In this document: positions 23,188 through 30,809 of the stretch, piece by piece
How the letters are laid out: each line of letters opens with the position of its first letter
How positions within the stretch are numbered: the stretch's first letter is position 1
Source: SAT2750 sp964476375
GTDB taxonomy: Bacteria; Planctomycetota; Planctomycetia; Pirellulales; Pirellulaceae
Reading direction: 5' to 3'
NCBI GenBank assembly: GCA_964476375.1
Contig: CAYYZW010000063.1
Span: forward strand, 1-43,941
Length of the DNA: 43,941 bases
Translations under genes and position numbers: made by a program
The notes under the pieces: model-generated
Database searches by the model: none
What the model was told of the DNA's origin: nothing
The model's input: the letters and a program-made list of their open reading frames with translations, nothing else

Positions 23188-25326
23188 GTGCTGAAACCGG
23201 TCCAGCTCCTGTGCGGACTTCTCATTGTCGGTACCTGGTGTTCTCCACTGGGGGCTGCCGAGGTCGATTTTGACACGCAGGTTCTCCCGGTACTCACTCG
23301 TGCAGGCTGTAACACCGGGGCCTGTCACGGGGCAGCCGCCGGCCGCGGCGGATTGCGGTTGTCGCTCTATGGGAGTAACCCGGCGTTTGACCACCAGCGA
23401 CTCGTATTCGATGTGCAGGGGAGGCGTGTCAATCTGGCTCAGCCGGACAGGAGCCTGGTGTTACTCAAGCCCTCCGGCTTGCTCGACCATGGCGGAGGTG
23501 TTCGCCTTGATGACCAGGGCGAGGGATACCAGTTGTTACTTGAGTGGATCACCGCGGGGGCAACACGAAAGATATCGCGACATCTGCTGGCTTTCCGTGT
23601 GACCCCGGCACGCCGGGTGCTTCAACAGCCGGGGGATTCATTCAAACCGCGGGCCCTGGCGACCTTTAGCGACGGTACGGAAACCGATGTTACCCGCTGG
23701 ACCGTTTTTACAGCCGAGGATGATTCCTCGCTGGCGGTTTCTGACCAGGCGAGGATCACAGTGAAACGGCGCGGCCAGCACGTCGTGCTGGCGCGTTACC
23801 TGGACCGCGTGCTGAGTATGCAGATAGTTATTCCCCTCCAGGAGACGCTTTCCGAGGAGGGGCCAAGTCTTTCAGCAGGCTTTGTGGATGACCAGGTGAA
23901 TCAGCAGCTTGCACAGTTACGGCTGCCGACCTCAAGAATGGCTGAACAGAGCGTCCTGGTACGGCGGATCTACCTGGACCTGGTTGGCCGTCTGCCAACC
24001 CCGTTCGAAGTCCAGCGATTTGAAAAGCAGCCGGGGCAGGAGAAATGGGAACACCTGGTCGACCAGTTGCTTGCATCGCAGGAATTTATCAGCTTCTGGA
24101 CATTCCGTTATGCGAGCTTGTTGCGCATCCATGCCCAGCCGAGGGAGACCGAGGGTGCCAGGGCTTACCATGCCTGGGTCCGGAGCCAGTTGAACGAGGG
24201 GACTGGCCTGGATCACTGGGCCCGGCAGCTTGTCATTGCCGGCGGGGATTCCCATCAGCATGGCCCGGCAAATTTCTACCGCACGGTGAAAGGGGCCCGG
24301 GAGCAGGCCGAGTTATTTAGTGAGCTTTTCATGGGCGTGCGGCTTCGATGTGCCAACTGCCATGACCATCCACTGGACCGCTGGACACAGGATGATTACC
24401 ACGGACTGGCGGCGATCTTTGCGAGGATCCAGTCAGGCCGGGTGATTGGCCTGCGGGAGAACGGTACGGTGACCCACCCCCGGACCGGCCAGGATGCTCT
24501 CCAGCGAATCCCCGGGGGTTCCTTCCTGGAAGTCCAGGGGGATACGAGACCGTTGCTGGCCGAGTGGCTGACATCCTCCGACAATCCCTACTTTGCAAGG
24601 GCGATGGTAAACCGTCTCTGGAAAGCGATGATGGGACGGGGGCTGGTGGAGCCGACCGATGATCTGCGAGCCACGAATCCAGCAACCCATCCCGGGTTGC
24701 TGGACGAACTGGCGGCGGATTTTGTCAGGCATGGTTATGACCTTCGACATACCCTTAAAGTGATTTCTCTCAGTCACTGCTATCGCCGGTCCTCTCGACC
24801 CTTGCCAGCGAACAAGATGGATGACCGGTTTTACTCCCATGCACTGGTCAAGCAACTGGATGCAGAGGTCCTGCTGGATGCTATTTCCGATGTCACCGGG
24901 GTGAAAGAAGATTTCCAGGGGGTCCAGGCCAGTACCCGTGCCGTGGAACTGGTACATGCCGGGATTCCTTCCCGGGCGCTCGACGTGCTGGGTCGTTGTG
25001 GCAGGGAGGAATCGTGTGAATCTGCAGGAGGCGCCGCGGCCGGTAGTCTTGCCCGACGACTTCACTGGCTCAATGGGGATCTTGTCAACGGAAGGATAAC
25101 CGATCCGGCTGGCCGGCTCGGAAGGCTCGTCGACGATGGCGTTGCGGGAGAGAAGATTATTGAGGAGCTCTACATGTATTGTTTCAGTCGCACTTTGAAT
25201 GACCTGGAAAGAAAATACTGGACAGGCCAGCTGTCGGGCATCCATGAACCAGGAAAGCGGCGACATCTGCTGGAGGATCTCTTCTGGAGCATCCTTTCCA
25301 GCGAGGAGTTTCTTACCAACCACTAG
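23188..25326 (+). CDS. DUF1549/DUF1553 secreted cytochrome-like protein with Ig-like domain and CX4CH motif
   Basis: 712 aa. It starts with GTG at 23188 preceded by GGAGAGAG; the signal peptide is LLCGLLIVGTWCSPLGAA. The first cysteine motif is CNTGACH at 41-47, a CX4CH spacing rather than CXXCH. About 130-215 looks like a bacterial Ig-like (Big_2) domain: FKPRALATFSDGTETDVTRW, VKRRGQHVVLARYL. DUF1549 follows, with CANCHDHPLDRW near 389, then DUF1553 (VNRLWKAMMGRGLVEPTDDL, LSHCYRRSS) to the end. Unlike the two larger homologues here it has no insert between DUF1549 and DUF1553. The DUF1501 partner starts 13 nt downstream. A redox or structural role in the periplasm is proposed for the family but unproven. 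Confidence 0.93.
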   Translation: MLKPVQLLCGLLIVGTWCSPLGAAEVDFDTQVLPVLTRAGCNTGACHGAAAGRGGLRLSLYGSNPAFDHQRLVFDVQGRRVNLAQPDRSLVLLKPSGLLDHGGGVRLDDQGEGYQLLLEWITAGATRKISRHLLAFRVTPARRVLQQPGDSFKPRALATFSDGTETDVTRWTVFTAEDDSSLAVSDQARITVKRRGQHVVLARYLDRVLSMQIVIPLQETLSEEGPSLSAGFVDDQVNQQLAQLRLPTSRMAEQSVLVRRIYLDLVGRLPTPFEVQRFEKQPGQEKWEHLVDQLLASQEFISFWTFRYASLLRIHAQPRETEGARAYHAWVRSQLNEGTGLDHWARQLVIAGGDSHQHGPANFYRTVKGAREQAELFSELFMGVRLRCANCHDHPLDRWTQDDYHGLAAIFARIQSGRVIGLRENGTVTHPRTGQDALQRIPGGSFLEVQGDTRPLLAEWLTSSDNPYFARAMVNRLWKAMMGRGLVEPTDDLRATNPATHPGLLDELAADFVRHGYDLRHTLKVISLSHCYRRSSRPLPANKMDDRFYSHALVKQLDAEVLLDAISDVTGVKEDFQGVQASTRAVELVHAGIPSRALDVLGRCGREESCESAGGAAAGSLARRLHWLNGDLVNGRITDPAGRLGRLVDDGVAGEKIIEELYMYCFSRTLNDLERKYWTGQLSGIHEPGKRRHLLEDLFWSILSSEEFLTNH

Positions 25327-25339
25327 GGGCGATAGAAGG

Positions 25340-26692
25340 ATGATGGAGATGGGCGAAAGAGAACGGGCATGGCAACGTCGGCGTGATGGCATCTCTCGGC
25401 GCGAGGTACTCCAGCTGGGAACGCTTTCAGCGCTCGGTCTGACGGCCGGACAGCTGGCGACAGCTGCCGAGGGAGGTGGTGCGGCACGGCGTTGCATCCT
25501 GATCTGGCTTGATGGGGGCCCAAGCCACCTGGAGACGCTCGATCCCAAGCCGCAGGCCCCGCAGGAAGTGCGAGGGCCTTTCCAGGTCATCCAGACAGGT
25601 ATTCCGGGGATTCACCTCAGTGACCTGCTGCCGCGGACGGCCGGGTTGATTGAGAAGCTGGCGATTATTCGTTCCATGACCTCCCCGCTTGGTGAGCATA
25701 ATTTTGGCACGCACTACATGATGACCGGTTACAAGCCGACAGCAGTACTGGAGTACCCGGTCGTCGGTTCCGTTTTGGGGCATCTGAAGTCCCCGGCTGA
25801 TGCGATATTGCCTGCTCATACTGCTGTCCCGGATTTCAGGGTTGGAGGTGCAAAATTGACCGGCAATGGTTACCTGCCGTCCTCGGTGGCACCATTTTCG
25901 GTAGGAGGTGATCCGGCCAGGGCAGGTTTCAAGGTCCAGGATCTGGATCTGTTTGCCAATGTGACAACCGAGCGCATGCAGCGCCGTCGCCACTACCTGG
26001 CACAGCTGGATCAGTTCCGCCGCCAGGTGGAATCGGCTGACGGGGAAGGGCAGGATCCCCAGTTCGAACAGGCTTACCGACTGGTGACCTCCAGTTCTGC
26101 TCGTGAAGCGTTTGCGTTGGAGCAGGAACCGCAAGAGGTTCGTAACCGTTATGGGTCCAGGACGGTTGGCCAGAGTTGCCTGCTGGCACGGCGGTTGGTG
26201 GAACGTGGGGTTCCGTTTGTGACTGTGAACCAGCGAGGCTGGGATACCCACGATAACCTCGCCACGCGCCTCAAGGACGGCTACGCGGGCGCACGCGTCC
26301 CGGTCGGTTTGGTCCCGTCACTTGATATTGCCTTTTCCGCCCTGGTGGAAGATCTCCAGCAACGAGGCCTGCTGGAGGAAACACTCGTTGTTGTGATGGG
26401 GGAATTCGGCCGGACCCCAAAGATCAATACACTCGGGGGTCGTGACCATTGGCCGCGTGTTTTTAGTGTAATGATGTGTGGGGGAGGGATTCGTGGTGGG
26501 ACGGTTCTTGGGGCCAGTGACTCGGTCGGTGAAAGTCCTGCGGATCGCCCGGTTACCCCGTCAGACCTGGCCTGCACTCTTTATCACCTGCTTGGAATTA
26601 ACCCCGGTCAGATGCTGCATACTCCTGATGGCCGGCCGGTGAGAATCACTGTCGATGGAAGCCATCCGATCAGCGAACTCATGGAAGTGTGA
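25340..26692 (+). CDS. DUF1501 family protein, short form, Tat-exported
   Basis: 450 aa from the ATG at 25340. Further ATGs at 25343 and 25349 are equally possible; AGAAGG (25334-25339) is best spaced for 25349. The N-terminus DGISRREVLQLGTLSALGL is a twin-arginine signal. Family motifs: ARRCILIWLDGGPSHLETLDPKP, QRGWDTHDN, MGEFGRTPKIN, GGRDHWPRVFSVMMCGGGI. It differs from the other two DUF1501 proteins (GRDHHPR becomes GRDHWPR; no C-terminal LTDVHG) and belongs to another subgroup. It is coupled to the preceding DUF1553 gene. The fold is that of the alkaline phosphatase superfamily; activity is unknown. Confidence 0.94.
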   Translation: MMEMGERERAWQRRRDGISRREVLQLGTLSALGLTAGQLATAAEGGGAARRCILIWLDGGPSHLETLDPKPQAPQEVRGPFQVIQTGIPGIHLSDLLPRTAGLIEKLAIIRSMTSPLGEHNFGTHYMMTGYKPTAVLEYPVVGSVLGHLKSPADAILPAHTAVPDFRVGGAKLTGNGYLPSSVAPFSVGGDPARAGFKVQDLDLFANVTTERMQRRRHYLAQLDQFRRQVESADGEGQDPQFEQAYRLVTSSSAREAFALEQEPQEVRNRYGSRTVGQSCLLARRLVERGVPFVTVNQRGWDTHDNLATRLKDGYAGARVPVGLVPSLDIAFSALVEDLQQRGLLEETLVVVMGEFGRTPKINTLGGRDHWPRVFSVMMCGGGIRGGTVLGASDSVGESPADRPVTPSDLACTLYHLLGINPGQMLHTPDGRPVRITVDGSHPISELMEV

Positions 26693-27161
26693 TCAGGGAA
26701 AGGGTGCCCTGTTCTCGTCCCGGCCTGCTTCGTTTCATTGCCTCCGGCAGGTCGGTTGCGGGCGGTCAATCCACGCTGGACGTGGGAGGACGGGCCGGAA
26801 AGCTTGTTTTGCCGGTGATTTGTGAGCAATTCTTGGTGAACACGGATGGAGCGCATAGCTTGAGAGGTTTCCCCCCGGTTTTTAAAAGGTGCGTGGGAGA
26901 AAAACTTCATTGGACGTACTATGTCAAATCCTTTCGGCCTCTCCCGCAGGCTGTTATATTCATTTGTATTGATCGCGCCCTTGGAGTTTTAGGGAATAAT
27001 CCCTGCCAGGCGTGGATCGAGGCAGCGGAGAAGTAACTCCACCTACAGTGTTTTGATCTTGTTTGATATGCAGTTCCCAGGAATTGCCACGATAACCCGT
27101 GAATCGGTGTTCTCCTTCTCAAGTGGATTCATTGGTTTACCTTTTATGTGAGAGATTACTA
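26693..27161. other. 469-nt intergenic region
   Basis: No gene recognised. A short inverted repeat CAGGG/CCCTG (26694-26711) follows the DUF1501 stop but lacks a T-run. AGGGA/TCCCT around 26991-27003 is another small dyad. An open frame of 115 codons from a GTG at 26689 overlaps the DUF1501 stop and resembles nothing known. The upstream signals of the lipoprotein gene at 27162 should lie here, but I see no convincing promoter pair. Confidence 0.5.
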
Positions 27162-27722
27162 ATGCATAAGAAATTTGTTTTGCTGGCCGTTGGTGCCATG
27201 TTGATTGCCACAATCGGTTGTGGGGCGAACCATCCCCCGGTTTCAGTTGTTACCGGTACAGTCATGTACAACGGTGCTCCACTGGCGGGAGCGACAGTAT
27301 CGTTTCACCCAGACGAACAGAACGCTTTGGGAAGCACCTCGCGTGTCTCCAGCGGTGAAACTGACCCCCAGGGGGCGTTTAGGCTGGTCACAAACTACAT
27401 GGATGGAGGCAGTATCGTCCCGCTTGATGGTGCCCCTGCTGGAACCTACAAGGTCACCGTGACGAAACTGAAGAAAAAGCAATACGCGGAAGTGGAAGGC
27501 GCACCAGACATGGACGAAGAGGGTGGCGGCGTTAATGCGGAATACTTCGCTGAAATGGGTACCCTGACCGAGGACGGTGCCTCTGAATTTAAAGAAGAGA
27601 GCCTGATTAGTACTGCCTTTCGGCTTTCCTATCAGACTCCACTCAAGGGTATTGAAGTTGCTGAAGGCGATAACAGCTTTACCATCGATCTGAATGAAAA
27701 TGGCACCGGTTCGGTCAAGTAA
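27162..27722 (+). CDS. Lipoprotein with carboxypeptidase regulatory-like (transthyretin-type) domain
   Basis: 186 aa from the ATG at 27162 (GAGAG upstream); the frame is open further upstream but has no signal there. The signal MHKKFVLLAVGAMLIATIGC ends in a lipobox (TIGC). The mature part is a planctomycete-type beta-sandwich: VVTGTVMYNGAPLAGATVSFHP, DPQGAFRLVTNY, DGAPAGTYKVTVTKL, and the C-terminal EGDNSFTIDL. Such carboxypeptidase-regulatory-like lipoproteins are very numerous in Planctomycetes. Their function is unknown, presumably structural or protein-binding on the envelope. An acidic insert (DMDEEGGG) lies in the middle. A strong terminator follows directly, so it is probably monocistronic. 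Confidence 0.88.
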   Translation: MHKKFVLLAVGAMLIATIGCGANHPPVSVVTGTVMYNGAPLAGATVSFHPDEQNALGSTSRVSSGETDPQGAFRLVTNYMDGGSIVPLDGAPAGTYKVTVTKLKKKQYAEVEGAPDMDEEGGGVNAEYFAEMGTLTEDGASEFKEESLISTAFRLSYQTPLKGIEVAEGDNSFTIDLNENGTGSVK

Positions 27723-27753
27723 GGATCGTGTCACCGGACTGTGAGCATGCGTG

Positions 27754-27786
27754 ACCCGGTCGGCCCCAGGGCCGGCCGGGTTTTTT
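27754..27786 (+). terminator. Rho-independent terminator
   Basis: A 12-bp GC-rich stem (ACCCGGTCGGCC pairing with GGCCGGCCGGGT, one T-G wobble), tetraloop CCAG, immediately followed by TTTTTT. It lies 31 nt after the lipoprotein stop codon. Confidence 0.9.
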
Positions 27787-27828
27787 GTTGTGCTTTGCGG
27801 CTGTGGACGTCGCACGATGTGGGCGCAT

Positions 27829-27860
27829 GAAAAACAGCGAGGCCGCTGCTGCGACCTCGC
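27829..27860 (-). terminator. Rho-independent terminator of the His-rich lipoprotein gene
   Basis: Read on the minus strand: a GCGAGG/CCTCGC stem extended by two more pairs after a mismatch, followed by TGTTTTTC. It lies 22 nt downstream of the stop at 27883 and faces the plus-strand terminator at 27754-27786. Confidence 0.75.
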
Positions 27861-27882
27861 CGTGGGGGGGGTTCGTCAAGGA

Positions 27883-28398
27883 CTACTGGGTTGAGTCACC
27901 CGTGTCGCTGTCTTCATCGTCCTCGCTCGATTCTCCGGACAAAGCGTCCTCCAAGGCGTCGACACCCTCCTCGATGTCCTGGAGAGCGTTTACCAGCTGG
28001 AGGTATTTTTCCTTGTTGTTCAGGATCTCCCGTTCACAGGATTTACAGCAAATGAAAATGGGAGTGCCATCGACATCGACTTTTTCGGGCGGGCCCATGG
28101 ACCCCAGTGCCTCACCACCAACGAGACAGATTTTCTGTTTCTCTGCCAGACCCCGATCTTCCTCGGTCAGCTTGGCAAGGTTCGTGGCGATCAGATTCGG
28201 ATCGATATCATCGCCATCGTGGGCATGGTCGTGATCATGGTCGTGATCATGGCCATGATGATGGCCGTGATGGTCGGCAGTTTCCACTTCTTCGTTATGC
28301 GAAGACGGTGCAGTGGTGGGGTCGCCATTGTCACAACCGCTGATTGCCAGTGACAGCATGAAAAGGGCGACGAGGCTAAGCAGGTGTCCGGTACGCAT
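27883..28398 (-). CDS. Histidine-rich lipoprotein with Cys-rich metal-binding-like domain
   Basis: 171 aa. AGGAG lies about 10 nt before the ATG. Signal with lipobox AISGC (residues 18-22). A His/Asp cluster follows (HHGHHHGHDHDHDHDHAHD, about 43-61), a likely Zn, Ni, Co or Cu buffer. Next comes a domain with CLVGGEALGSMGPPEKVDVDG and FICCKSCEREI, resembling the small Cys motif (CPV-GE-LGSMG, CCxxC) found in planctomycete metal-efflux-associated proteins and distantly TRASH/YHS domains. The tail is highly acidic (SSEDDEDSDTGDS). Role inferred: binding of a transition metal at the envelope. No transporter gene is adjacent. Confidence 0.82.
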   Translation of the reverse strand: MRTGHLLSLVALFMLSLAISGCDNGDPTTAPSSHNEEVETADHHGHHHGHDHDHDHDHAHDGDDIDPNLIATNLAKLTEEDRGLAEKQKICLVGGEALGSMGPPEKVDVDGTPIFICCKSCEREILNNKEKYLQLVNALQDIEEGVDALEDALSGESSEDDEDSDTGDSTQ

Positions 28399-28793
28399 GG
28401 GAATCTCGCTCCTGGAAATGGATAAAAATTAAGGCCAATGGAAAATGGCCATTCGTCTCGTTTGCTTGAAACATGGGTTTGTTACGGTGAATTATACAAT
28501 CCTGTTCACCAGGCCGCGGAAAGAAACTCCTGGAAAAAGAGCTTGTATTTCCCCCTCGAAAGTCGTTTTCGTGATGCAATTTATAAATCGCTGAAAGTTG
28601 AGAATATCCGAATCGATCAGAAAAAAAGGAAAAAGCAGGGTGCTCCCATAGCATGCGATTTCACGGCAGCCTAGACTTTGTTTAGTGTCATTTTTTGGGA
28701 ATTTTCCAGCTTGATTCTGGTTCCATATCGATGACGACTGATTTTTAACGACAAGTAGATCGTTTTTCGTAGTCCTTTTGAAGGGAAAAGCAG
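28399..28793. other. 395-nt divergent intergenic region between two small lipoprotein genes
   Basis: AT-richer than its surroundings. It contains a perfect 10-bp palindrome AATGGCCATT (28444-28453), part of a GGCCA/TGGCC dyad (28433-28450), 46 nt upstream of the His-rich lipoprotein start. A second inverted repeat, GGTGAA/TTCACC, spans 28486-28510 and encloses an AT-rich core (TTATACAAT). It probably holds promoters for both directions, but I cannot assign hexamers securely. A plus-strand ORF of 78 codons (28438-28674) shows no coding sign. Confidence 0.5.
28444..28453. promoter_or_regulatory. Palindrome upstream of the His-rich lipoprotein gene
   Basis: AATGGCCATT, a perfect 10-bp dyad, lies 46 nt upstream of the minus-strand start at 28398. 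With the metal-binding-type product, a metal-responsive regulator site is a possible reading, but no known consensus is matched. Confidence 0.25.
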
Positions 28794-29093
28794 ATGAAGT
28801 ATATGAATCTTTTTGCTGCAATGATTGTTGCGGCACTGATGGTTGTTGTGGGTTGTGGCGAATCGAAAGCGCCGGTCCCGCCAGGCGGTCCCGATATGAT
28901 GGACAACCAGCCTGATCCCGAGATGGAGCAGATGACCGGTGAAGATCCAGGTGAAGAAGAAGGTGGCGATGACGCCGCTGAAGGTGGCGATGACGCCGCT
29001 GCTGAAGGTGGCGATGACGCCGCTGAAGGTGGCGATGACGCTGCTGCTGAAGGTGGCGATGACGCCGCTGCAGAGGGTGGCGACGAAGGCTAG
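28794..29093 (+). CDS. Small acidic repeat lipoprotein
   Basis: 99 aa. Signal MKYMNLFAAMIVAALMVVVGC with lipobox (VVGC). After a Pro/Met-rich linker the rest is a tandem acidic repeat GGDDAAE/GGDDAAAE, five units, ending GGDEG. GGGAAAAG lies upstream of the ATG. I recognise no family: such short low-complexity acidic lipoproteins are common in planctomycetes. It could be a surface spacer, a cation-binding polymer or calcium buffer; all of this is speculation. A strong terminator lies 80 nt downstream. Confidence 0.75.
   Translation: MKYMNLFAAMIVAALMVVVGCGESKAPVPPGGPDMMDNQPDPEMEQMTGEDPGEEEGGDDAAEGGDDAAAEGGDDAAEGGDDAAAEGGDDAAAEGGDEG
28959..29090 (+). repeat. In-frame tandem repeat of 21/24-nt units
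   Basis: Units GAAGGTGGCGATGACGCCGCT alternate with a form carrying one extra GCT/GCA codon: lengths 21, 24, 21, 24, 24 nt, then a degenerate last unit. Near-identity at the DNA level indicates recent expansion. Length changes by whole units would keep the frame. Confidence 0.9.
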
Positions 29094-29172
29094 TTGCGTT
29101 CGCTCTCCCTTTCGACTTCATTGAACTGTAGTGACGTGATGGGCGTGAATGCAGCTTCCATGAGACGAAATC

Positions 29173-29210
29173 AAGGGGAAACTGGTTGATCCAGTTTCCC
29201 CTTTTCTTTT
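29173..29210 (+). terminator. Rho-independent terminator
   Basis: A perfect 13-bp stem AAGGGGAAACTGG/CCAGTTTCCCCTT, 5-nt loop, followed by TTCTTTT. It ends the transcript of the small repeat lipoprotein gene and separates it from the next gene at 29314. Confidence 0.92.
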
Positions 29211-29313
29211 GTTGCACGACCCGGAACTGGAACTTGTCGCTTCAATTTCCATGTGGGATGATGAAGTTACAGCTGGTGATTGTTGTTTCCTTGTTATGAA
29301 GGACTTAGACGCC

Positions 29314-29859
29314 ATGTCCGATCCAAAATCGCCTAACGCCCCGTCCGAGGAGCAAGAACCGGTAGACGTGCCTGGGGACGCGGCTGAGAGTGCCTCTGCC
29401 GGTCCATCAATAAAACCGCGAATCACTGTCGGCCGGGTGATCCTCCTTGGATTGCTTTGCGTGGTCATTTTCATGTTCATCCAGGATCGTCGAGCACGTT
29501 CCTCCTGGACAGGTGCCCATGAGTGGCTCCAGGAACAGGAACGCAAGGCAATTGAGAGTGGCACATCGTTTCCGATGCAGGACGTCAGGAATTACATGGA
29601 GGAGAGTTACGGCCTCTACCCGGACGATCACCCCAACTTGCCGAAGGAATATTACCGCTGGTCCACATGGATCAGGGAGTTCACGATCGAAATCCAGATC
29701 ACCACGCTCGCCACGAATGACCAGGTGTTGCAGGGGCATGTGCGGGAAACCAGCCTGTTCGGGATGCCTGGCAAGAATCCCGATGAGCAGGATGTCCATG
29801 TAACACCGCCTGGCGGAGGCCCTCCGGCGGGATCACCTGGTGGCGCTCCGGAGGGCTAA
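29314..29859 (+). CDS. Single-pass membrane protein of unknown function
   Basis: 181 aa from the ATG at 29314, which has AAGGA about 10 nt upstream; an ATG at 29296 and a further open stretch to 29209 lack a ribosome site and run into the terminator. The N-terminus is acidic and disordered (EEQEPVDVPGDAAES), one helix lies at about 38-56 (ITVGRVILLGLLCVVIFMFI), followed by a soluble domain of about 110 residues (AHEWLQEQERKAIESGTSF, EESYGLYPDDHPNLPKEYYRW) and a Pro/Gly-rich end. No family recognised. The orientation is probably N-in. It converges on the SDR gene with only 12 nt between stops. Confidence 0.75.
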   Translation: MSDPKSPNAPSEEQEPVDVPGDAAESASAGPSIKPRITVGRVILLGLLCVVIFMFIQDRRARSSWTGAHEWLQEQERKAIESGTSFPMQDVRNYMEESYGLYPDDHPNLPKEYYRWSTWIREFTIEIQITTLATNDQVLQGHVRETSLFGMPGKNPDEQDVHVTPPGGGPPAGSPGGAPEG

Positions 29860-29871
29860 TCCAGGGGCTCA

Positions 29872-30654
29872 TTACCAGAGCGTGTAGCCACCATCGATAA
29901 TCAATGATGCACCGGTCATGTAACGTGAGGCATCACTGGCCAGGTAAACCGCCAGCGGTCCAAGATCCTCGGGTTGCCCAAAGTCCCCCATCGGGATCTG
30001 GTCCCGGAATCCCTCGATCACTTCAGGATGCTCGCGGGCCCATCGCTGGTTGGGCTCGGTCATGAAGCCTCCCGGACAAATGGCATTTGCCGTGATCTTG
30101 TGGGGTGCCCAGTCGGCGGCCACGGCCCTGGTGAACTGGACCATGGCTGCCTTGGCAGTCTCGTAATGGCGTCCGGTGATCCGCTTGCCGGCAACAATGC
30201 TGTTGATGGAGGAGATATTGATAATCCGGCCTCCCTCTCCTCGTTCGATCATCGCTGCTCCCACGATACGAGTGCAGAGAAAGGCACTGGTCAGGTTCAG
30301 GTCCATCAGCTCCCGCCATTTTTCCAGGGTCATCTGCTCGGTGGGAATGTTCTCCCGCCGTCCTCCCACGTTGTTGATCAGGATGTCGACAGGCCCCAGT
30401 TCCCCGGCAACCTGTTCGCACATTGCCTGGCATCGTTCTGGATCGCCGATGTCACACTGAAGAGGAAAAGCCGTTCGACCCCGCTGCCTGATCTCGTCAG
30501 CCGTGGCCTGGAGGCTCTCTTCGCTGCGGCCGGCGAGGATCACATCGGCGCCGGCCTCGGCGATTGCCAGGGCCATTTCTCGCCCCAGCCCCCGGCGTCC
30601 ACCGGTAATAAAGAGACGTTTCCCGTCGAGTCGAAATCGATCCAAAACTGGCAT
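29872..30654 (-). CDS. Short-chain dehydrogenase/reductase (SDR)
   Basis: 260 aa, classical SDR length, cytoplasmic. Cofactor motif TGGRRGLG at 17-24 (TGxxxGxG). NNVGG at 94-98 replaces the usual NNAG. Catalytic Ser148/149 in INISSINS, and Tyr164/Lys168 in YETAK. The C-terminal substrate and NAD stretch reads ANAICPGGFMTEPN and DASRYMTGASLIIDGGYTLW. Best resemblance is to gluconate 5-dehydrogenase/3-oxoacyl reductase-like sugar oxidoreductases. The absence of an acidic residue after AGR (AGRSEES) suggests NADP(H). A role in sugar-acid or polyol metabolism fits the glycan context but is not proven. Confidence 0.93.
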   Translation of the reverse strand: MPVLDRFRLDGKRLFITGGRRGLGREMALAIAEAGADVILAGRSEESLQATADEIRQRGRTAFPLQCDIGDPERCQAMCEQVAGELGPVDILINNVGGRRENIPTEQMTLEKWRELMDLNLTSAFLCTRIVGAAMIERGEGGRIINISSINSIVAGKRITGRHYETAKAAMVQFTRAVAADWAPHKITANAICPGGFMTEPNQRWAREHPEVIEGFRDQIPMGDFGQPEDLGPLAVYLASDASRYMTGASLIIDGGYTLW

Positions 30655-30809
30655 GGCAATGGTCTACCCGGGGCCTGGTTATTTTCTGGCCTGGCACAAC
30701 AAGCTGAATCGCAGCAGGGTTCCAGCCGGACTGTATTGTAACGCTCCTGGGCTTGATAGGTTAAAGTAACGTCCAATACCCGCCACCTGTGAATTGCTGT
30801 GTGAGACAG

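Noticed and set aside
26689..27036. 115-codon plus-strand ORF after the DUF1501 gene
   Set aside because: GTG start overlapping the previous stop, no ribosome site, unlike any protein I know and without signal or domain.
28200..28290. Repetitive catgatcatggtcgtg-type stretch considered as a CRISPR or satellite repeat
   Set aside because: It simply encodes the His/Asp cluster of the lipoprotein; there are no spacers or constant unit length.
28438..28674. 78-codon plus-strand ORF in the divergent region
   Set aside because: No ribosome site, no signal or domain. The region carries palindromes expected of a promoter zone.
28492..29217. Minus-strand ORF rich in Arg-His-Leu-Gln repeats
   Set aside because: The repeats are the antisense reading of the GGDDAAE repeat of the plus-strand lipoprotein and of a non-coding leader.
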